A DNA stretch of 55,726 nucleotides from Paucimonas sp. (lineage in GTDB: Bacteria > Pseudomonadota > Gammaproteobacteria > Burkholderiales > Burkholderiaceae_D). The notes below the pieces were generated by a model that saw nothing but the letters and a program-made list of their open reading frames with translations, ran no database searches and was not told the origin of the DNA. The position numbers were made by a program, and so were the translations under genes. Shown here piece after piece: positions 1-9,678 of the stretch; position 1 is the first letter of the stretch; every line of letters begins with the position of its first letter. The stretch covers positions 1-55,726 of the forward strand of contig JAQGMC010000033.1 of assembly GCA_028292545.1 (NCBI GenBank). The letters are read 5' to 3'.

Positions 1-347
1 ACGATATCGAAGCTGGCTGGCTCCCGCGCGGCCATGTCTTCAGCTGCGATCAATTCGTAACTTACCTGCACGCCGGATTCAAGGCTGTGCAGGTCGGCTA
101 CCTTGAGCGCTTTTTCTGACAGGTCGATGCCGGTGACGTCCGCCCCTTTGACGGCCATCGATTCGCTCAGGATGCCGCCGCCACAGCCTATGTCCAGCAC
201 GCGCTTGCCGCGCAGGGGCGCGCGGGCATTGATCCATTCAAGGCGCAGGGGGTTGATCTCATGTAGCGGCCTGAATTCGGAAGTGGGATCCCACCAGCGA
301 TGGGCAAGGTCGCTGAATTTTTGCAGTTCTGATTGATCGGCGTTCAT
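1..347 (-). CDS. ubiG: Ubiquinone biosynthesis O-methyltransferase UbiG (N-terminal part)
   Basis: UbiG performs both SAM-dependent O-methylations of ubiquinone synthesis. The gene starts at 347 and runs out of the window at base 1, so only about 115 N-terminal residues are visible. They include the family opening with HRWWDP at residues 17-22, the SAM-binding motif [14 protein letters not shown] at 50-62 and the acidic motif GIDLS at 73-77. All of these are UbiG hallmarks. The ompA-family gene lies immediately upstream in the same direction but is separated by a good terminator, so ubiG is probably transcribed on its own. The ubiG-ompA-gyrA order is conserved in Burkholderiales, which supports the call. 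Confidence 0.93.
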   Translation of the reverse strand, partial: MNADQSELQKFSDLAHRWWDPTSEFRPLHEINPLRLEWINARAPLRGKRVLDIGCGGGILSESMAVKGADVTGIDLSEKALKVADLHSLESGVQVSYELIAAEDMAAREPASFDI

Positions 348-410
348 TTCGTAATGATAGCGGCTTGGACCGACTGCTGTCCGCCTTTCCGGTTTGCGAA
401 TGCCGGGGCG

Positions 411-436
411 AAAAAAAACCCCGCCGAAGCGGGGTT
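411..436 (-). terminator. Rho-independent terminator of ompA
   Basis: An 8-bp perfect stem (AACCCCGC / GCGGGGTT, 417-424 with 429-436) closes a four-base loop that reads TTCG on the minus strand. It is followed in the minus direction by a T-run (the A8 tract 411-418). It lies 20 bases after the ompA stop codon and separates ompA from ubiG. Confidence 0.9.
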
Positions 437-455
437 GGTTCCGACGAATCGGAGA

Positions 456-1130
456 TTACTTCTTGGTGCGGGTACCGACGACTTCGATTTCCACGCGGCG
501 GTTTTTCGCACGGCCAGCGGAGGTCTTGTTGTCAGCAACCGGTTGCTTCTCACCCTTGCCTTCGGTGTAGACGCGGTTGGCTTCGATGCCTTTCGACACC
601 AGGTAAGCCTTCACAGCTTCAGCGCGGCGAACCGACAGCTTCTGGTTGTACTTGTCGGAGCCAACGGAGTCGGTGTGGCCGACAGCGATGATGACTTCGA
701 GGTTGATACCAGTGAGCTTCGAAACCATGTCGTCCAGCTTGGCTTTGCCGTCAGCTTTCAGGACTGCCTTGTCGAAGTCGAAGAAGGTGTCAGCAGCGTA
801 GGTGACTTTCTCGGATACCGGAGCAGGTACCGGAGCCGGTGCCGGAGCAGGTGCGGGCGCCGGAGCAGCTTGAGGCGGTGGCGGCGGCACGACCACTTTC
901 GGTGCTTCCAGCGGCGCATCGCAGCCAGGAGTGGCGCTTGCAGGGGTCCAGTAACCGGTACGAACGCACCAGCCGAACGGGGTGGCGACGGTTACGCCGC
1001 GGCTGTCTTGTACATAGCCGCTTTCCGGTGTCTTCGCCATCACGTTCTTGACGTTTGCCTCATCGGCGGTAGCGGAGGCGGCAGCCATGACTGCGGTCGC
1101 AGCGAAGACGAGTTTTACTAACTTATTCAT
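456..1130 (-). CDS. ompA: OmpA-family outer membrane protein
   Basis: This 224-residue protein is an outer membrane, peptidoglycan-binding protein. A signal peptide covers about residues 1-22 (hydrophobic, ending ASATA). A short lineage-specific N-terminal domain has the motif QDSRGVTVATPFGWC, then comes a Pro/Ala hinge around residues 75-100. A C-terminal OmpA/MotB domain of about 110 residues carries GHTDSVGS and ends with NRRVEIEV, the diaminopimelate-binding fold. The start at 1130 is chosen because AGGAG stands 5 bases before it; an in-frame upstream ATG lacks such a site. There is no eight-stranded barrel domain like that of E. coli OmpA, so it is the short type usual in Burkholderiales. 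A paralogue lies just upstream. Confidence 0.93.
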   Translation of the reverse strand: MNKLVKLVFAATAVMAAASATADEANVKNVMAKTPESGYVQDSRGVTVATPFGWCVRTGYWTPASATPGCDAPLEAPKVVVPPPPPQAAPAPAPAPAPAPVPAPVSEKVTYAADTFFDFDKAVLKADGKAKLDDMVSKLTGINLEVIIAVGHTDSVGSDKYNQKLSVRRAEAVKAYLVSKGIEANRVYTEGKGEKQPVADNKTSAGRAKNRRVEIEVVGTRTKK

Positions 1131-1464
1131 ATTTCTCCTCTCGGGTGAGATCATCGCAGCAGAACTGCGCAACTAATCAAAAATGGTGAACTGCAGGTTG
1201 GTTAGCAGCCGAATAATACCATGCCGTCCGGGCCGCATCGTAACCTAATTACTTCTTGGAAACGACCCTTGACTTAACATATTCTGCCACACGCGCTGCG
1301 GGACGCTAAACCTTGTCAAACCGGCTCTTGACGATTTCGACACACTGTCGCCTTTGCACAACAGGCTGAAGTCCATCATCAATGCGTCCAGCGCGACAGG
1401 CCTCCGGCGGCATTTTCCAGTTGTAGAGCTGTCATGTATTGCGCAAAAGCAAACCGCGACGATC
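1131..1464. other. Intergenic region between the two ompA-family genes
   Basis: There are 334 bases without a convincing gene. The stretch must hold the promoter of the downstream ompA gene. The best -10 candidate on the minus strand is TATTAT at 1218-1213, about 85 bases before the start codon, with no good -35 at the right distance. I see no clear terminator for the upstream paralogue, so read-through into ompA is possible. Confidence 0.4.
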
Positions 1465-2163
1465 TTATTTGCCAGGGCCGCGAATTTCGATTGTCACCCG
1501 ACGGTTCGGCGCCAGGCATTCGATCAGCTTTTTGCGCGGAAGCTTGTCGTCGCAGGCCTGGATCGACTGGGTCTTGCCCACGCCCAGCGTGTCGATCGGG
1601 GCCGCAACGCCGGTTGATTTGATATAGGTAGCGACTGCCTCAGCGCGCTTGTCCGATAGCTTTTGGTTGGGCAATTGGGCGCCGATGCGGTCGGTATGGC
1701 CAGTCACAAGCACGAGGTCGACCTTGGAGCAGGCTGCCAACTTGGCTGGCAAGTCTGAATCGATACGGCGTTTGGCGGCGGGCGACAGTACCGCCTTGTT
1801 GAATGCGAAAGCTTCATCGATACCCATGGTCAGCGACGAATCGCAGGGCTTGATGGCCGGCTTGGGTGGGGCGATAGCCGCGATGGCCGGTGCGGACGCG
1901 GGCGCAGGCGTTGCAGCCGGTGCAGGCGCGACCACTTTCGCTACCGGCGCAACCAGCTGGCCGTCACAACCGCCGACGCCGTCCGCCGGTGTCCAGGAAC
2001 CGGACCGGATGCACAAACCGAAAGGCGTGCGCGCGATGACACCGCGCGAATCCTGCGCATAGGCGCTGGCCGGCGATGTGGCGTTGATATCGGCGATCGA
2101 TTGTGCTTGGGCGGCAAGCGCCGCTGTGCCGAACAAAATCGCGGCAGTCAGTCTGTTGAGCAT
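1465..2163 (-). CDS. Second OmpA-family outer membrane protein (tandem paralogue)
   Basis: A 232-residue paralogue of the neighbouring ompA product. It has a signal peptide at about 1-20 (ending AAQAQ) and the shared N-terminal motif QDSRGVIARTPFGLC followed by SGSWTP. An Ala/Pro-rich linker leads to a C-terminal OmpA domain with GHTDRIGA and the end NRRVTIEI. It therefore probably binds peptidoglycan in the periplasm and is anchored in or associated with the outer membrane. The shared N-terminal motif shows the pair arose by tandem duplication, but the sequences have drifted far apart. The ribosome binding site (GGACGAG) is only moderate. The gene is divergent from gyrA. Confidence 0.88.
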   Translation of the reverse strand: MLNRLTAAILFGTAALAAQAQSIADINATSPASAYAQDSRGVIARTPFGLCIRSGSWTPADGVGGCDGQLVAPVAKVVAPAPAATPAPASAPAIAAIAPPKPAIKPCDSSLTMGIDEAFAFNKAVLSPAAKRRIDSDLPAKLAACSKVDLVLVTGHTDRIGAQLPNQKLSDKRAEAVATYIKSTGVAAPIDTLGVGKTQSIQACDDKLPRKKLIECLAPNRRVTIEIRGPGK

Positions 2164-2314
2164 AGTCTCGTCCGTGAAGTAATGTGGGATGGGGCAAGAG
2201 TTTGCCCATGCGCATTAAATCACAGCCGGCGCGCGCCAGGCGCATGCGTGTGGCTTCGCTATCGGTCGCTGCAATTGGAGGACGCCTGGCGAGTCCGGAA
2301 GCGGTATTGCCGCA

Positions 2315-2323
2315 TGTTAGAAT
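2315..2323 (+). promoter_or_regulatory. Candidate extended -10 promoter for gyrA
   Basis: TG-T-TAGAAT at 2315-2323 matches an extended -10 element (TGnTATAAT) with one mismatch in the hexamer. It lies about 80 bases before the gyrA start. No good -35 is seen 17 bases upstream, which extended -10 promoters tolerate. This is a tentative call. Confidence 0.4.
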
Positions 2324-2401
2324 CGCGTGCTGCCCAAGCTCCTGTGGCGGTTGCGCTTGCAATCGCCATTTTGTCATTGCGTCATCGTATAACCGGCCGA
2401 C

Positions 2402-5107
2402 ATGGATCAATTCGCTAAAGAGACTATCCCGATTTCCCTTGAAGAGGAGATGCGCAAGAGCTACCTCGACTACGCGATGAGCGTGATCGTGGGCCGTGCC
2501 TTGCCAGACGTGCGCGATGGCTTGAAACCGGTGCATCGCAGGGTGCTGTTTGCGATGCATGAAACGAATAATGTCTGGAATCGCTCCTATGTAAAGTGCG
2601 CCCGCGTGGTGGGCGAGGTGATGGGTAAATACCATCCTCATGGCGACCAGGCGATCTATGACACGCTGGTGCGCATGGCGCAGGATTTCTCCCTGCGCTA
2701 TACGCTGGTCGATGGCCAGGGCAACTTCGGCTCCATCGACGGCGACAATGCCGCTGCCATGCGTTATACCGAGTGCCGGCTGGATAAGATCGCCAGCGAG
2801 CTGCTGGCGGATATCGAAAAAGACACCGTCAATTTCGTACCCAACTACGATGGCAAGGAACGTGAACCGTCGGTGCTGCCGACCCGGGTTCCGAATTTGC
2901 TGATCAATGGCTCATCCGGCATTGCGGTGGGCATGGCGACCAATATTCCGCCGCATAACCTGTCCGAAGTCGTCAATGGCGCCTTGCATGTGCTGCGCAA
3001 TCCGCAGTGTTCAGTCGATGAGCTGATCGAAATCATTCCAGCGCCCGACTTCCCCACTGGCGGCACGATTTACGGCGTGATGGGCGTGCGCGATGGCTAC
3101 CGGACCGGCCGTGGCCGGGTGGTGATGCGGGCCCAGACCCACTTTGAAGACACGCGTGAAAACCGGCCGGCCATCATCGTTGATGAACTGCCGTACCAGG
3201 TCAACAAGAAGTCGCTGCTGGAACGTATTGTCGAGCTGGTGCGCGACAAAAAGCTGGAAGGCATTTCCGACATTCGCGATGAGTCCGACAAGTCGGGCAT
3301 GCGCGTCGTTATCGAGCTCAAGCGCGGTGAAGTGCCCGAGGTAGTGCTCAACAACCTGTATAAGCAAACGCAGCTGCAAGATACGTTTGGCATGAACATG
3401 GTGGCGCTGGTGGATGGCCAGCCCAAGCTGCTGAACCTGAAGCAGATGCTGGATTCTTTCCTTTCGCATCGGCGTGAAGTGGTCACGCGGCGCACCGTGT
3501 TTGAATTGCGCAAGGCGCGCGAGCGCGGCCACTTGCTCGAAGGCCTGGCCGTTGCGCTGGCCAACATCGACGAATTCATTGCCATCATCAAGGCTGCCCC
3601 GACGCCGCCGATCGCGAAAGCGGAATTGATGGCGCGTGCCTGGGATTCATCGGTCGTGCGCGAAATGCTAGCCCGCACCGGCGCCGATAACGCCGGCGGC
3701 ATTGCAGCCTTCCGCCCGGAGAACTTGCCCAAGCACTATGGCTTGCAGCAAGACGGCCTGTACAAGCTGTCTGACGACCAGACCCAGGAAATCCTGCAGA
3801 TGCGCTTGCAACGCCTGACTGGCCTGGAGCAAGACAAGATCGTCAATGAATACCGCGATGTGATGGCACAAATCGCCGACCTGCTCGATATCCTGAGCCG
3901 GCCAGAACGCGTGACGACCATCATTTCCGACGAACTCACCGCGGTGCGCAACGAATACGGTGACCTCAACAAGGATCCGCGCCGCTCGCACATCGAGTTG
4001 AATGCGACCGACCTTGGCACCGAAGACTTGATCACGCCGCAAGACATGGTGGTGACCCTGTCGCATACCGGTTATATGAAGGCGCAACCGGTTTCCGAAT
4101 ACCGCGCGCAAAAACGCGGCGGTCGCGGCAAGCAGGCAATGGCGACGAAGGAAGACGACTGGATCGACCAGTTATTCATCGCCAATACCCATGACTACAT
4201 CCTGTGCTTCAGCAACCGCGGCCGCATGTACTGGCTCAAGGTCTGGGAAGTGCCGCAGGGTTCGCGCAATTCGCGCGGCCGGCCTATCGTCAACATGTTC
4301 CCCCTGCAGGATGGCGAAAAGATCACGGTGGTGCTGCCGCTGTCGGGCGAGAACCGCGTATTCCCGGAAGACCGCTATGTCTTCATGGCGACCAGCCTGG
4401 GCACGGTGAAGAAAACGGCGCTGTCCGATTTCAGCAATCCACGCAAGGCCGGCATCATTGCAGTGGACCTTGACGAGGGCGATTTCCTGATCGGCGCCGC
4501 ACTCACCGATGGCAAGCATGACGTGATGCTGTTCTCCGATTCCGGCAAGGCAGTGCGTTTCGATGAAAACGATGTGCGTCCGATGGGCCGCACGGCGCGC
4601 GGCGTGCGCGGCATGAACCTTGAGGAAGGGCAGCAAGTCATCGCCTTGCTGGTAGCCGAAAACGAACAACAGTCGGTGCTGACCGCAACCGAAAATGGCT
4701 ATGGCAAGCGCACGCCCATCACCGAGTACACGCGCCATGGCCGTGGCACCAAGGGCATGATTGCGATCCAGACCAGCGAGCGCAATGGCCGCGTGGTTGC
4801 CGCCACCCTGGTCGAACCCGCTGATGAAATCATGATGATCACGACCGGCGGCGTGCTGATCCGCACCCGCGTGTCGGAAATCCGCGAGATGGGCCGCGCC
4901 ACCCAGGGCGTAACGCTGATCGCTGTCGAAGATGGCACGCGCCTGTCGGGCTTGCAACGCATACTCGAAACCGATGTCGAGGAAGTGCTCGGCAATGGCA
5001 GCGCCGCGGCGGATGGCGATGGCAATGGCTCCGGCAGTGGCGACGCGAATGGCGATGCCAATGACGGCAGCAACGGCGACGATAACGGCAATGGGGAGTC
5101 GGCCTGA
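2402..5107 (+). CDS. gyrA: DNA gyrase subunit A
   Basis: This is the breakage-reunion subunit of the type II topoisomerase that introduces negative supercoils (A2B2 with GyrB). The 901 residues cover the full family length. The catalytic tyrosine is Y122 in AAAMRYTE. The quinolone-resistance region reads [17 protein letters not shown] at 78-94. Numbering coincides with E. coli, so the position of E. coli Ser83 is Gln here and Asp87 is kept. The C-terminal beta-pinwheel domain has a GyrA box of the form KRGGRGK. The protein ends with a tail of roughly 35 residues made almost only of Gly, Asn, Asp, Ser and Ala. No strong Shine-Dalgarno precedes the ATG. The gene is followed 17 bases later by pheA, where many relatives have serC. 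Confidence 0.97.
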   Translation: MDQFAKETIPISLEEEMRKSYLDYAMSVIVGRALPDVRDGLKPVHRRVLFAMHETNNVWNRSYVKCARVVGEVMGKYHPHGDQAIYDTLVRMAQDFSLRYTLVDGQGNFGSIDGDNAAAMRYTECRLDKIASELLADIEKDTVNFVPNYDGKEREPSVLPTRVPNLLINGSSGIAVGMATNIPPHNLSEVVNGALHVLRNPQCSVDELIEIIPAPDFPTGGTIYGVMGVRDGYRTGRGRVVMRAQTHFEDTRENRPAIIVDELPYQVNKKSLLERIVELVRDKKLEGISDIRDESDKSGMRVVIELKRGEVPEVVLNNLYKQTQLQDTFGMNMVALVDGQPKLLNLKQMLDSFLSHRREVVTRRTVFELRKARERGHLLEGLAVALANIDEFIAIIKAAPTPPIAKAELMARAWDSSVVREMLARTGADNAGGIAAFRPENLPKHYGLQQDGLYKLSDDQTQEILQMRLQRLTGLEQDKIVNEYRDVMAQIADLLDILSRPERVTTIISDELTAVRNEYGDLNKDPRRSHIELNATDLGTEDLITPQDMVVTLSHTGYMKAQPVSEYRAQKRGGRGKQAMATKEDDWIDQLFIANTHDYILCFSNRGRMYWLKVWEVPQGSRNSRGRPIVNMFPLQDGEKITVVLPLSGENRVFPEDRYVFMATSLGTVKKTALSDFSNPRKAGIIAVDLDEGDFLIGAALTDGKHDVMLFSDSGKAVRFDENDVRPMGRTARGVRGMNLEEGQQVIALLVAENEQQSVLTATENGYGKRTPITEYTRHGRGTKGMIAIQTSERNGRVVAATLVEPADEIMMITTGGVLIRTRVSEIREMGRATQGVTLIAVEDGTRLSGLQRILETDVEEVLGNGSAAADGDGNGSGSGDANGDANDGSNGDDNGNGESA

Positions 5108-5124
5108 GCGCCATCCGGGGACTT

Positions 5125-6198
5125 ATGAGTGACGAACAACTGAAGCCGCTGCGCGAGCAGATCGATGCCATCGACGCGCAGTTGCTGGATTTGCTGAACC
5201 AGCGCGCGCGCGTGGCGCAGCAGGTTGGCCACCTCAAGGCCGCCACCAATGCGCCCGTATTCCGGCCGGAACGCGAGGCGCAGATATTGCGCCGCGTGGC
5301 CGAACGCAATCCAGGGCCGCTGCAAGACCACGACTTGCAGTCGATATTCCGGGAAGTGATGTCGGCTTGCCGCGCCCTGGAAAAGCGGGTCACGGTTGCC
5401 TATCTCGGACCGGCCGGCACCTACAGTGAACAGGCCGTATTCCGCCAGTTCGGCCAGGCGATCGATGCGCTGCCTTGCGTATCGATAGACGAAGTATTCC
5501 GCGCAACCGAAGCTGGCACCGCCGAATTCGGCGTGGTGCCGGTGGAAAATTCCAACGAGGGCGCAGTCAATCGTTCGCTCGACCTGTTGTTGCAAACCAC
5601 GCTCACCATCAGTGGCGAAATTTCGCTTCCGGTGCATCACACCCTGATGACACGCAGCGGCTCGATGGAAGGTGTAGAGCGCATCTGCGCCCATTCGCAG
5701 GCGCTGGCGCAATGCCAGAATTACCTGAACCAGAATTATCCCCAGATCCAGCGCCAGTCCGTCGCTTCCAATGGCGAGGCGGCGCGCATGGCGGCCGATG
5801 ACCCGACGACGGCTGCAATTGCCGGTGAAAGCGCGGGCGTGCATTATGGCTTGCAGGTCGTGCAATCGCATATCCAGGATGACCCGCATAACCGGACCCG
5901 TTTCGCCGTGGTCGGCCGCTTGCGTCCCGGACCCAGCGGCAACGACCATACTTCACTGGTGCTGTCGGTGCCGAACAAGGCGGGCGCGGTGGTTGCCATG
6001 TTGGCGCCACTGTCCCGGCATGGCGTGTCGATGACCCGCTTTGAATCGCGTCCGGCCCGGCTCGGCACCTGGGAATATTATTTCTACGTCGACCTCGAAG
6101 GCCATGCCGAGGACGAGAAAATGTCGCTTGCGCTGGATGAACTCAAGCAGAACGCTGCGTTTTTCAAGCTGCTCGGTTCGTATCCACTGGGCGTTTGA
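5125..6198 (+). CDS. pheA: Bifunctional chorismate mutase / prephenate dehydratase (P-protein)
   Basis: It converts chorismate to prephenate and then to phenylpyruvate, the committed steps to phenylalanine. The 357 residues show an N-terminal AroQ-type chorismate mutase helix bundle (about 5-88, LREQIDAIDAQLLDLLNQRA). The prephenate dehydratase domain starts at VAYLGPAGTYSEQA (90-103) and carries the catalytic TRF motif at 258-260. A C-terminal ACT regulatory domain runs from about 275. The ACT domain implies feedback inhibition by phenylalanine, as in the family. The gene begins 17 bases after gyrA and is the first gene of the aromatic amino acid run. Confidence 0.96.
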   Translation: MSDEQLKPLREQIDAIDAQLLDLLNQRARVAQQVGHLKAATNAPVFRPEREAQILRRVAERNPGPLQDHDLQSIFREVMSACRALEKRVTVAYLGPAGTYSEQAVFRQFGQAIDALPCVSIDEVFRATEAGTAEFGVVPVENSNEGAVNRSLDLLLQTTLTISGEISLPVHHTLMTRSGSMEGVERICAHSQALAQCQNYLNQNYPQIQRQSVASNGEAARMAADDPTTAAIAGESAGVHYGLQVVQSHIQDDPHNRTRFAVVGRLRPGPSGNDHTSLVLSVPNKAGAVVAMLAPLSRHGVSMTRFESRPARLGTWEYYFYVDLEGHAEDEKMSLALDELKQNAAFFKLLGSYPLGV

Positions 6199-6216
6199 AA
6201 AGTCCGGCCGACTTTT
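6196..6216 (+). other. Inverted repeat after pheA
   Basis: AAAAGTC and GACTTTT pair around a five-base loop directly at the pheA stop codon (6198-6216). The stem is AT-rich and ends in only four T. It could be a weak terminator or a processing site between pheA and hisC; I cannot tell which. Confidence 0.35.
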
Positions 6217-6302
6217 CCGCCGCTCGGTTGTTGGTCGATTGAGCGCCCCGCAGAGCCTGTTCAGCAGCACAATTCCAGTCAGAACTTTTCCAGGTTTTCA
6301 TC

Positions 6303-7415
6303 ATGTCATTAGTCTTCGGTCCTGATTACGTCCGTGCCATCGCTCCTTACCAGGGCGGCAAACCCATTTCTGAAGTCGCGCGCGAATTCGGCTTGGTAGA
6401 GTCAACCATCGTCAAGCTGGCCTCCAATGAAAACCCGCTGGGCATGCCGGAATCGGCGCGCCGGGCGATCGAAAAGGCGATGAACGAGCTGGGCCGCTAT
6501 CCCGATTCGAACGGCTTCGACCTGAAGCGCGCCATCAGCGAGAAATACCGCGTGCCGCCCGACTGGATCACGCTGGGCAATGGCAGCAACGACATACTTG
6601 AACTGGCCGCGCACGCCTTCGTTCAGCCCGGCCAGTCGGTGGTGTATTCGGAATATTCTTTTGCCGTGTATCCGCTGGCCACGCAAGCAGTGGGCGCGCG
6701 TGCAATCGTGTTGCCGTCGAAAAATTTCGGCCACGACCTTGACGCGATGGCGAAGGCGATTGCGCCGGACACGCGCCTGGTTTTTATCGCCAATCCCAAC
6801 AATCCGACCGGCACTTTCGTCCCGGCTGCAGAGCTGGAAGCCTTCCTCAAGCGCGTGCCGCCGCAGGTTGTCGTGGTGCTCGACGAGGCCTACAACGAGT
6901 ACCTGGCGGCCGACCTGCAATACGACTCGATTGCCTGGGCGCGCCAGTATCCCAACCTGCTGGTATCGCGCACGCTTTCCAAAGCCTATGGCCTGGCTGG
7001 CTTGCGCGTCGGTTTTGCCATCGCCCAGCCGCCGCTCACGGACTTGCTCAACCGTATTCGGCAGCCATTCAATGTGAATTCGATGGCACAGGCTGCGGCA
7101 GTCGCGGCCCTCACGGACAGGGCTTTCCTGGAGAAAAGTGCGCAGGTCAATACGGAAGGCTATCGCCAGTTGACGACGGCTTTCCAGTCGCTCGACATCG
7201 AGTTCGTGCCTTCCTATGGCAACTTCATCCTGTTCCGTGCCGGCAGCGATGACGGCGCCGGCGCGCGCGTTAACCTGGCATTGCTCCGGCAAGGCATCAT
7301 CGTCCGCCCGGTCGGGAATTACGGCTTGCCGCAGTGGTTGCGCGTGTCGATCGGCTTGCCCGAAGAAAACAGCGCGTTCCTGGATGCACTCAAACCCGCA
7401 CTGCAAGCCCGCTGA
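6303..7415 (+). CDS. hisC: Histidinol-phosphate aminotransferase (second copy type, aromatic cluster)
   Basis: A 370-residue fold-type I PLP aminotransferase. The substrate-binding ASNENPLG lies near residue 40, FIANPNNPTGTF marks the cofactor pocket, and the PLP lysine is K227 in SRTLSKAYGLAGLR. HisC converts imidazole-acetol phosphate to histidinol phosphate. Copies placed between pheA and tyrA, as here, are commonly thought to act also on phenylpyruvate and 4-hydroxyphenylpyruvate or prephenate, so a role in Phe/Tyr transamination is likely from context. A separate hisC in the his operon would be expected elsewhere. About 100 bases separate it from pheA. Confidence 0.92.
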   Translation: MSLVFGPDYVRAIAPYQGGKPISEVAREFGLVESTIVKLASNENPLGMPESARRAIEKAMNELGRYPDSNGFDLKRAISEKYRVPPDWITLGNGSNDILELAAHAFVQPGQSVVYSEYSFAVYPLATQAVGARAIVLPSKNFGHDLDAMAKAIAPDTRLVFIANPNNPTGTFVPAAELEAFLKRVPPQVVVVLDEAYNEYLAADLQYDSIAWARQYPNLLVSRTLSKAYGLAGLRVGFAIAQPPLTDLLNRIRQPFNVNSMAQAAAVAALTDRAFLEKSAQVNTEGYRQLTTAFQSLDIEFVPSYGNFILFRAGSDDGAGARVNLALLRQGIIVRPVGNYGLPQWLRVSIGLPEENSAFLDALKPALQAR

Positions 7416-7430
7416 AGAAAGGCCGTTATC

Positions 7431-8336
7431 GTGCTCCAGAAGATTGCAATCTTTGGCGTGGGCCTGATCGGCGGCTCGTTCGCGCTGGCGCTGAAAAATG
7501 CCGGCGCCGCCGGGCATGTGGTGGGAGTTGGCCGCAGCCGCGCATCGCTTGAGCGCGCGCTGGCCTTGGGCATCATTGATGAGATCGCCACCAGCGCAGC
7601 CGATGCCGTGCGTGGCGCCGACCTGGTTCTGCTGGCAGCGCCCGTGGCCCAGACCGGCGCCATCCTGCGCGCAATCGAACCCGCGCTGGAAGCAGGCACC
7701 GTGGTGACCGACGCCGGCAGCACGAAGTCCGATGTCGTGCAAGCTGCGCGCGCTGCGCTGGGCAACAAAATCGGCCAGTTCGTCCCCGGCCATCCAATAG
7801 CGGGCAGTGAATCAAACGGTCCGGACGCAGCCTTGCCCCGGCTTTACGCCGGCAAGAAAGTCGTGATTGCCGCCTTGCCTGAAAATGACGAGCGCAGCCT
7901 CGCACTGGTTGCCAATGCATGGCGCCAATGCGGCGCGGTAATTTACCGGCTCAGCCCCGAACGGCACGACCAGGTGTTCGCCGCAGTCAGCCACTTGCCG
8001 CATCTGCTCGCCTATGCACTGGTCGACGACATCGCCAACAAGGCCAACGCCGACTTGCTGTTCCAATATGCAGCCAGCGGCTTTCGCGATTTCACCCGCA
8101 TTGCCGGTTCTTCGCCCGAAATGTGGCGCGACATTACGCTGGCCAACCGCAGCGCAATGCTTGCGGAACTGGATTCATATATTGCTCAGTTGCAGCGCAT
8201 GCGCGGCATGCTGGCAGCAGGCGACGGACCGGCGCTGGAAGCGGTGTTTGCCAATGCACGGCAAGCCAGGGAAAAATGGATAGCGGCGATAGAATCAGGT
8301 ACCGGGACCACCGCACCACAGGGCGGGCAGCAATGA
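7431..8336 (+). CDS. tyrA: Prephenate dehydrogenase
   Basis: It oxidatively decarboxylates prephenate (or arogenate) in tyrosine synthesis. The start is GTG at 7431, directly before the Rossmann strand [16 protein letters not shown] with the dinucleotide motif GVGLIGG at residues 9-15. The [14 protein letters not shown] segment and the helical C-terminal dimerisation domain with [11 protein letters not shown] are typical of TyrA. The length of 301 is that of the single-domain form without chorismate mutase or ACT domain. The gene lies 15 bases after hisC, and its stop overlaps the aroA start (ATGA), so the two are translationally coupled. Confidence 0.95.
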   Translation: MLQKIAIFGVGLIGGSFALALKNAGAAGHVVGVGRSRASLERALALGIIDEIATSAADAVRGADLVLLAAPVAQTGAILRAIEPALEAGTVVTDAGSTKSDVVQAARAALGNKIGQFVPGHPIAGSESNGPDAALPRLYAGKKVVIAALPENDERSLALVANAWRQCGAVIYRLSPERHDQVFAAVSHLPHLLAYALVDDIANKANADLLFQYAASGFRDFTRIAGSSPEMWRDITLANRSAMLAELDSYIAQLQRMRGMLAAGDGPALEAVFANARQAREKWIAAIESGTGTTAPQGGQQ

Positions 8337-9661
8337 AACATTATCCACGTCATCTCGACCTGATTCCGGCTTTCCGGGCCGCCGGCACCGTTCGCTTGCC
8401 CGGTTCGAAAAGCATTTCCAACCGCATCCTGCTGCTGTCGGCACTAGCCGAGGGCAGCACCCGCATCCGCGATCTCCTGGCTTCCGACGACACCAGCGTG
8501 ATGCTGCTGGCGCTGCAAACGCTCGGGCTCAACTGGGCGCAGCAAGGGCAGACGCAAGACTATATCGTGCATGGCGCCAATGCCGCATTCCCGGTGCAAC
8601 AGGCCGACTTGTTCCTGGGCAATGCAGGCACCGCAATCCGCCCGCTGACAGCAGCCCTGGCAGCGCTGGGCGGCGACTACACTTTGCATGGTGTCGCCCG
8701 CATGCACGAGCGGCCAATCGGCGACCTGGTCGATGCGCTCAATGCCGTGGGCGCGCGCATCGATTACACCGGCCAGCCCGGTTATCCACCCTTGCACATA
8801 CAGCGCGGCCGGATCCGCACGCGCAGGATGCAGGTGCGCGGCAATGTGTCGAGCCAGTTCCTGACTGCACTGCTGATGGCCGCGCCCCTGATTGCGCGCC
8901 ACGACGACCTGGCGATAGAAGTCGTCGGCGAGCTGATTTCGCAGCCGTACATCGAGATCACCCTGAACCTGATCCAGCGCTTTGGCGTAGAAGTCGAGCG
9001 CGACGGCTGGAAGGTATTCACGATCCGGGCCGGACAGCATTACGTGTCCCCGGGCGAAGTGCAGGTAGAAGGCGATGCTTCGTCCGCATCCTATTTCCTG
9101 GCAGCGGGCGCAATTGCCGGTGGTCCGGTGCGGGTAGAAGGCGTGGGCAGCAACAGTATCCAGGGCGACGTGCGCTTCATCGAATCGCTGCGCCAGATGG
9201 GCGCGACAGTGGAATGCGGCGACAACTGGATAGAGGCGCGCGGAAATGGCGTGTTGAAGGCAATCGACGCCGACTGCAACCACATACCGGACGCCGCGAT
9301 GACGCTGGCGGTTGCCGCGCTGTATGCCGACGGTCCCAGCACGCTGCGCAATATCGCCAGCTGGCGCGTCAAGGAAACCGACCGCCTGGCTGCGATGGCA
9401 TGCGAGTTGAAAAAGCTGGGTGCCGGCGTGGAAGAGGGGCCAGACTACCTGCGCATCGTGCCGCCGGCGGAAATCCGGCCGGCCGCCATCGATACCTATG
9501 ACGACCATCGCATGGCAATGTGCTTTTCGCTCGCCTCGCTTGATGGCGCCGCGCGCCGCGGGGCTGCAATCCGCATCAACGACCCCAAGTGCGTGGCCAA
9601 GACCTTCCCCGAGTATTTCCAGGTTTTCGGCGGCGTCGTGCAACGCCATCGGCCAACTTGA
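8333..9661 (+). CDS. aroA: 3-phosphoshikimate 1-carboxyvinyltransferase (EPSP synthase)
   Basis: It transfers the enolpyruvyl group of PEP to shikimate 3-phosphate, the sixth shikimate-pathway step. The start at 8333 overlaps the tyrA stop and puts the conserved [10 protein letters not shown] at residues 22-31. The open frame continues far upstream inside tyrA but without family similarity. [15 protein letters not shown], the PEP-binding motif that distinguishes glyphosate-sensitive class I enzymes, lies near residue 95, and [11 protein letters not shown] lies in the second lobe. The 442 residues are normal for the family. The gene is followed 17 bases later by cmk. Confidence 0.96.
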   Translation: MKHYPRHLDLIPAFRAAGTVRLPGSKSISNRILLLSALAEGSTRIRDLLASDDTSVMLLALQTLGLNWAQQGQTQDYIVHGANAAFPVQQADLFLGNAGTAIRPLTAALAALGGDYTLHGVARMHERPIGDLVDALNAVGARIDYTGQPGYPPLHIQRGRIRTRRMQVRGNVSSQFLTALLMAAPLIARHDDLAIEVVGELISQPYIEITLNLIQRFGVEVERDGWKVFTIRAGQHYVSPGEVQVEGDASSASYFLAAGAIAGGPVRVEGVGSNSIQGDVRFIESLRQMGATVECGDNWIEARGNGVLKAIDADCNHIPDAAMTLAVAALYADGPSTLRNIASWRVKETDRLAAMACELKKLGAGVEEGPDYLRIVPPAEIRPAAIDTYDDHRMAMCFSLASLDGAARRGAAIRINDPKCVAKTFPEYFQVFGGVVQRHRPT

Positions 9662-9678
9662 TCCAGCGAGCGTCCATC

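Noticed and set aside
333..1121. Long plus-strand ORF opposite ompA
   Set aside because: It is an antisense shadow caused by biased codon use; the minus strand encodes a clear OmpA protein with signal peptide and terminator.
7919..8332. N-terminal extension of aroA inside tyrA
   Set aside because: The extra residues match no EPSP synthase, and the ATGA overlap at 8333 is a natural coupled start.
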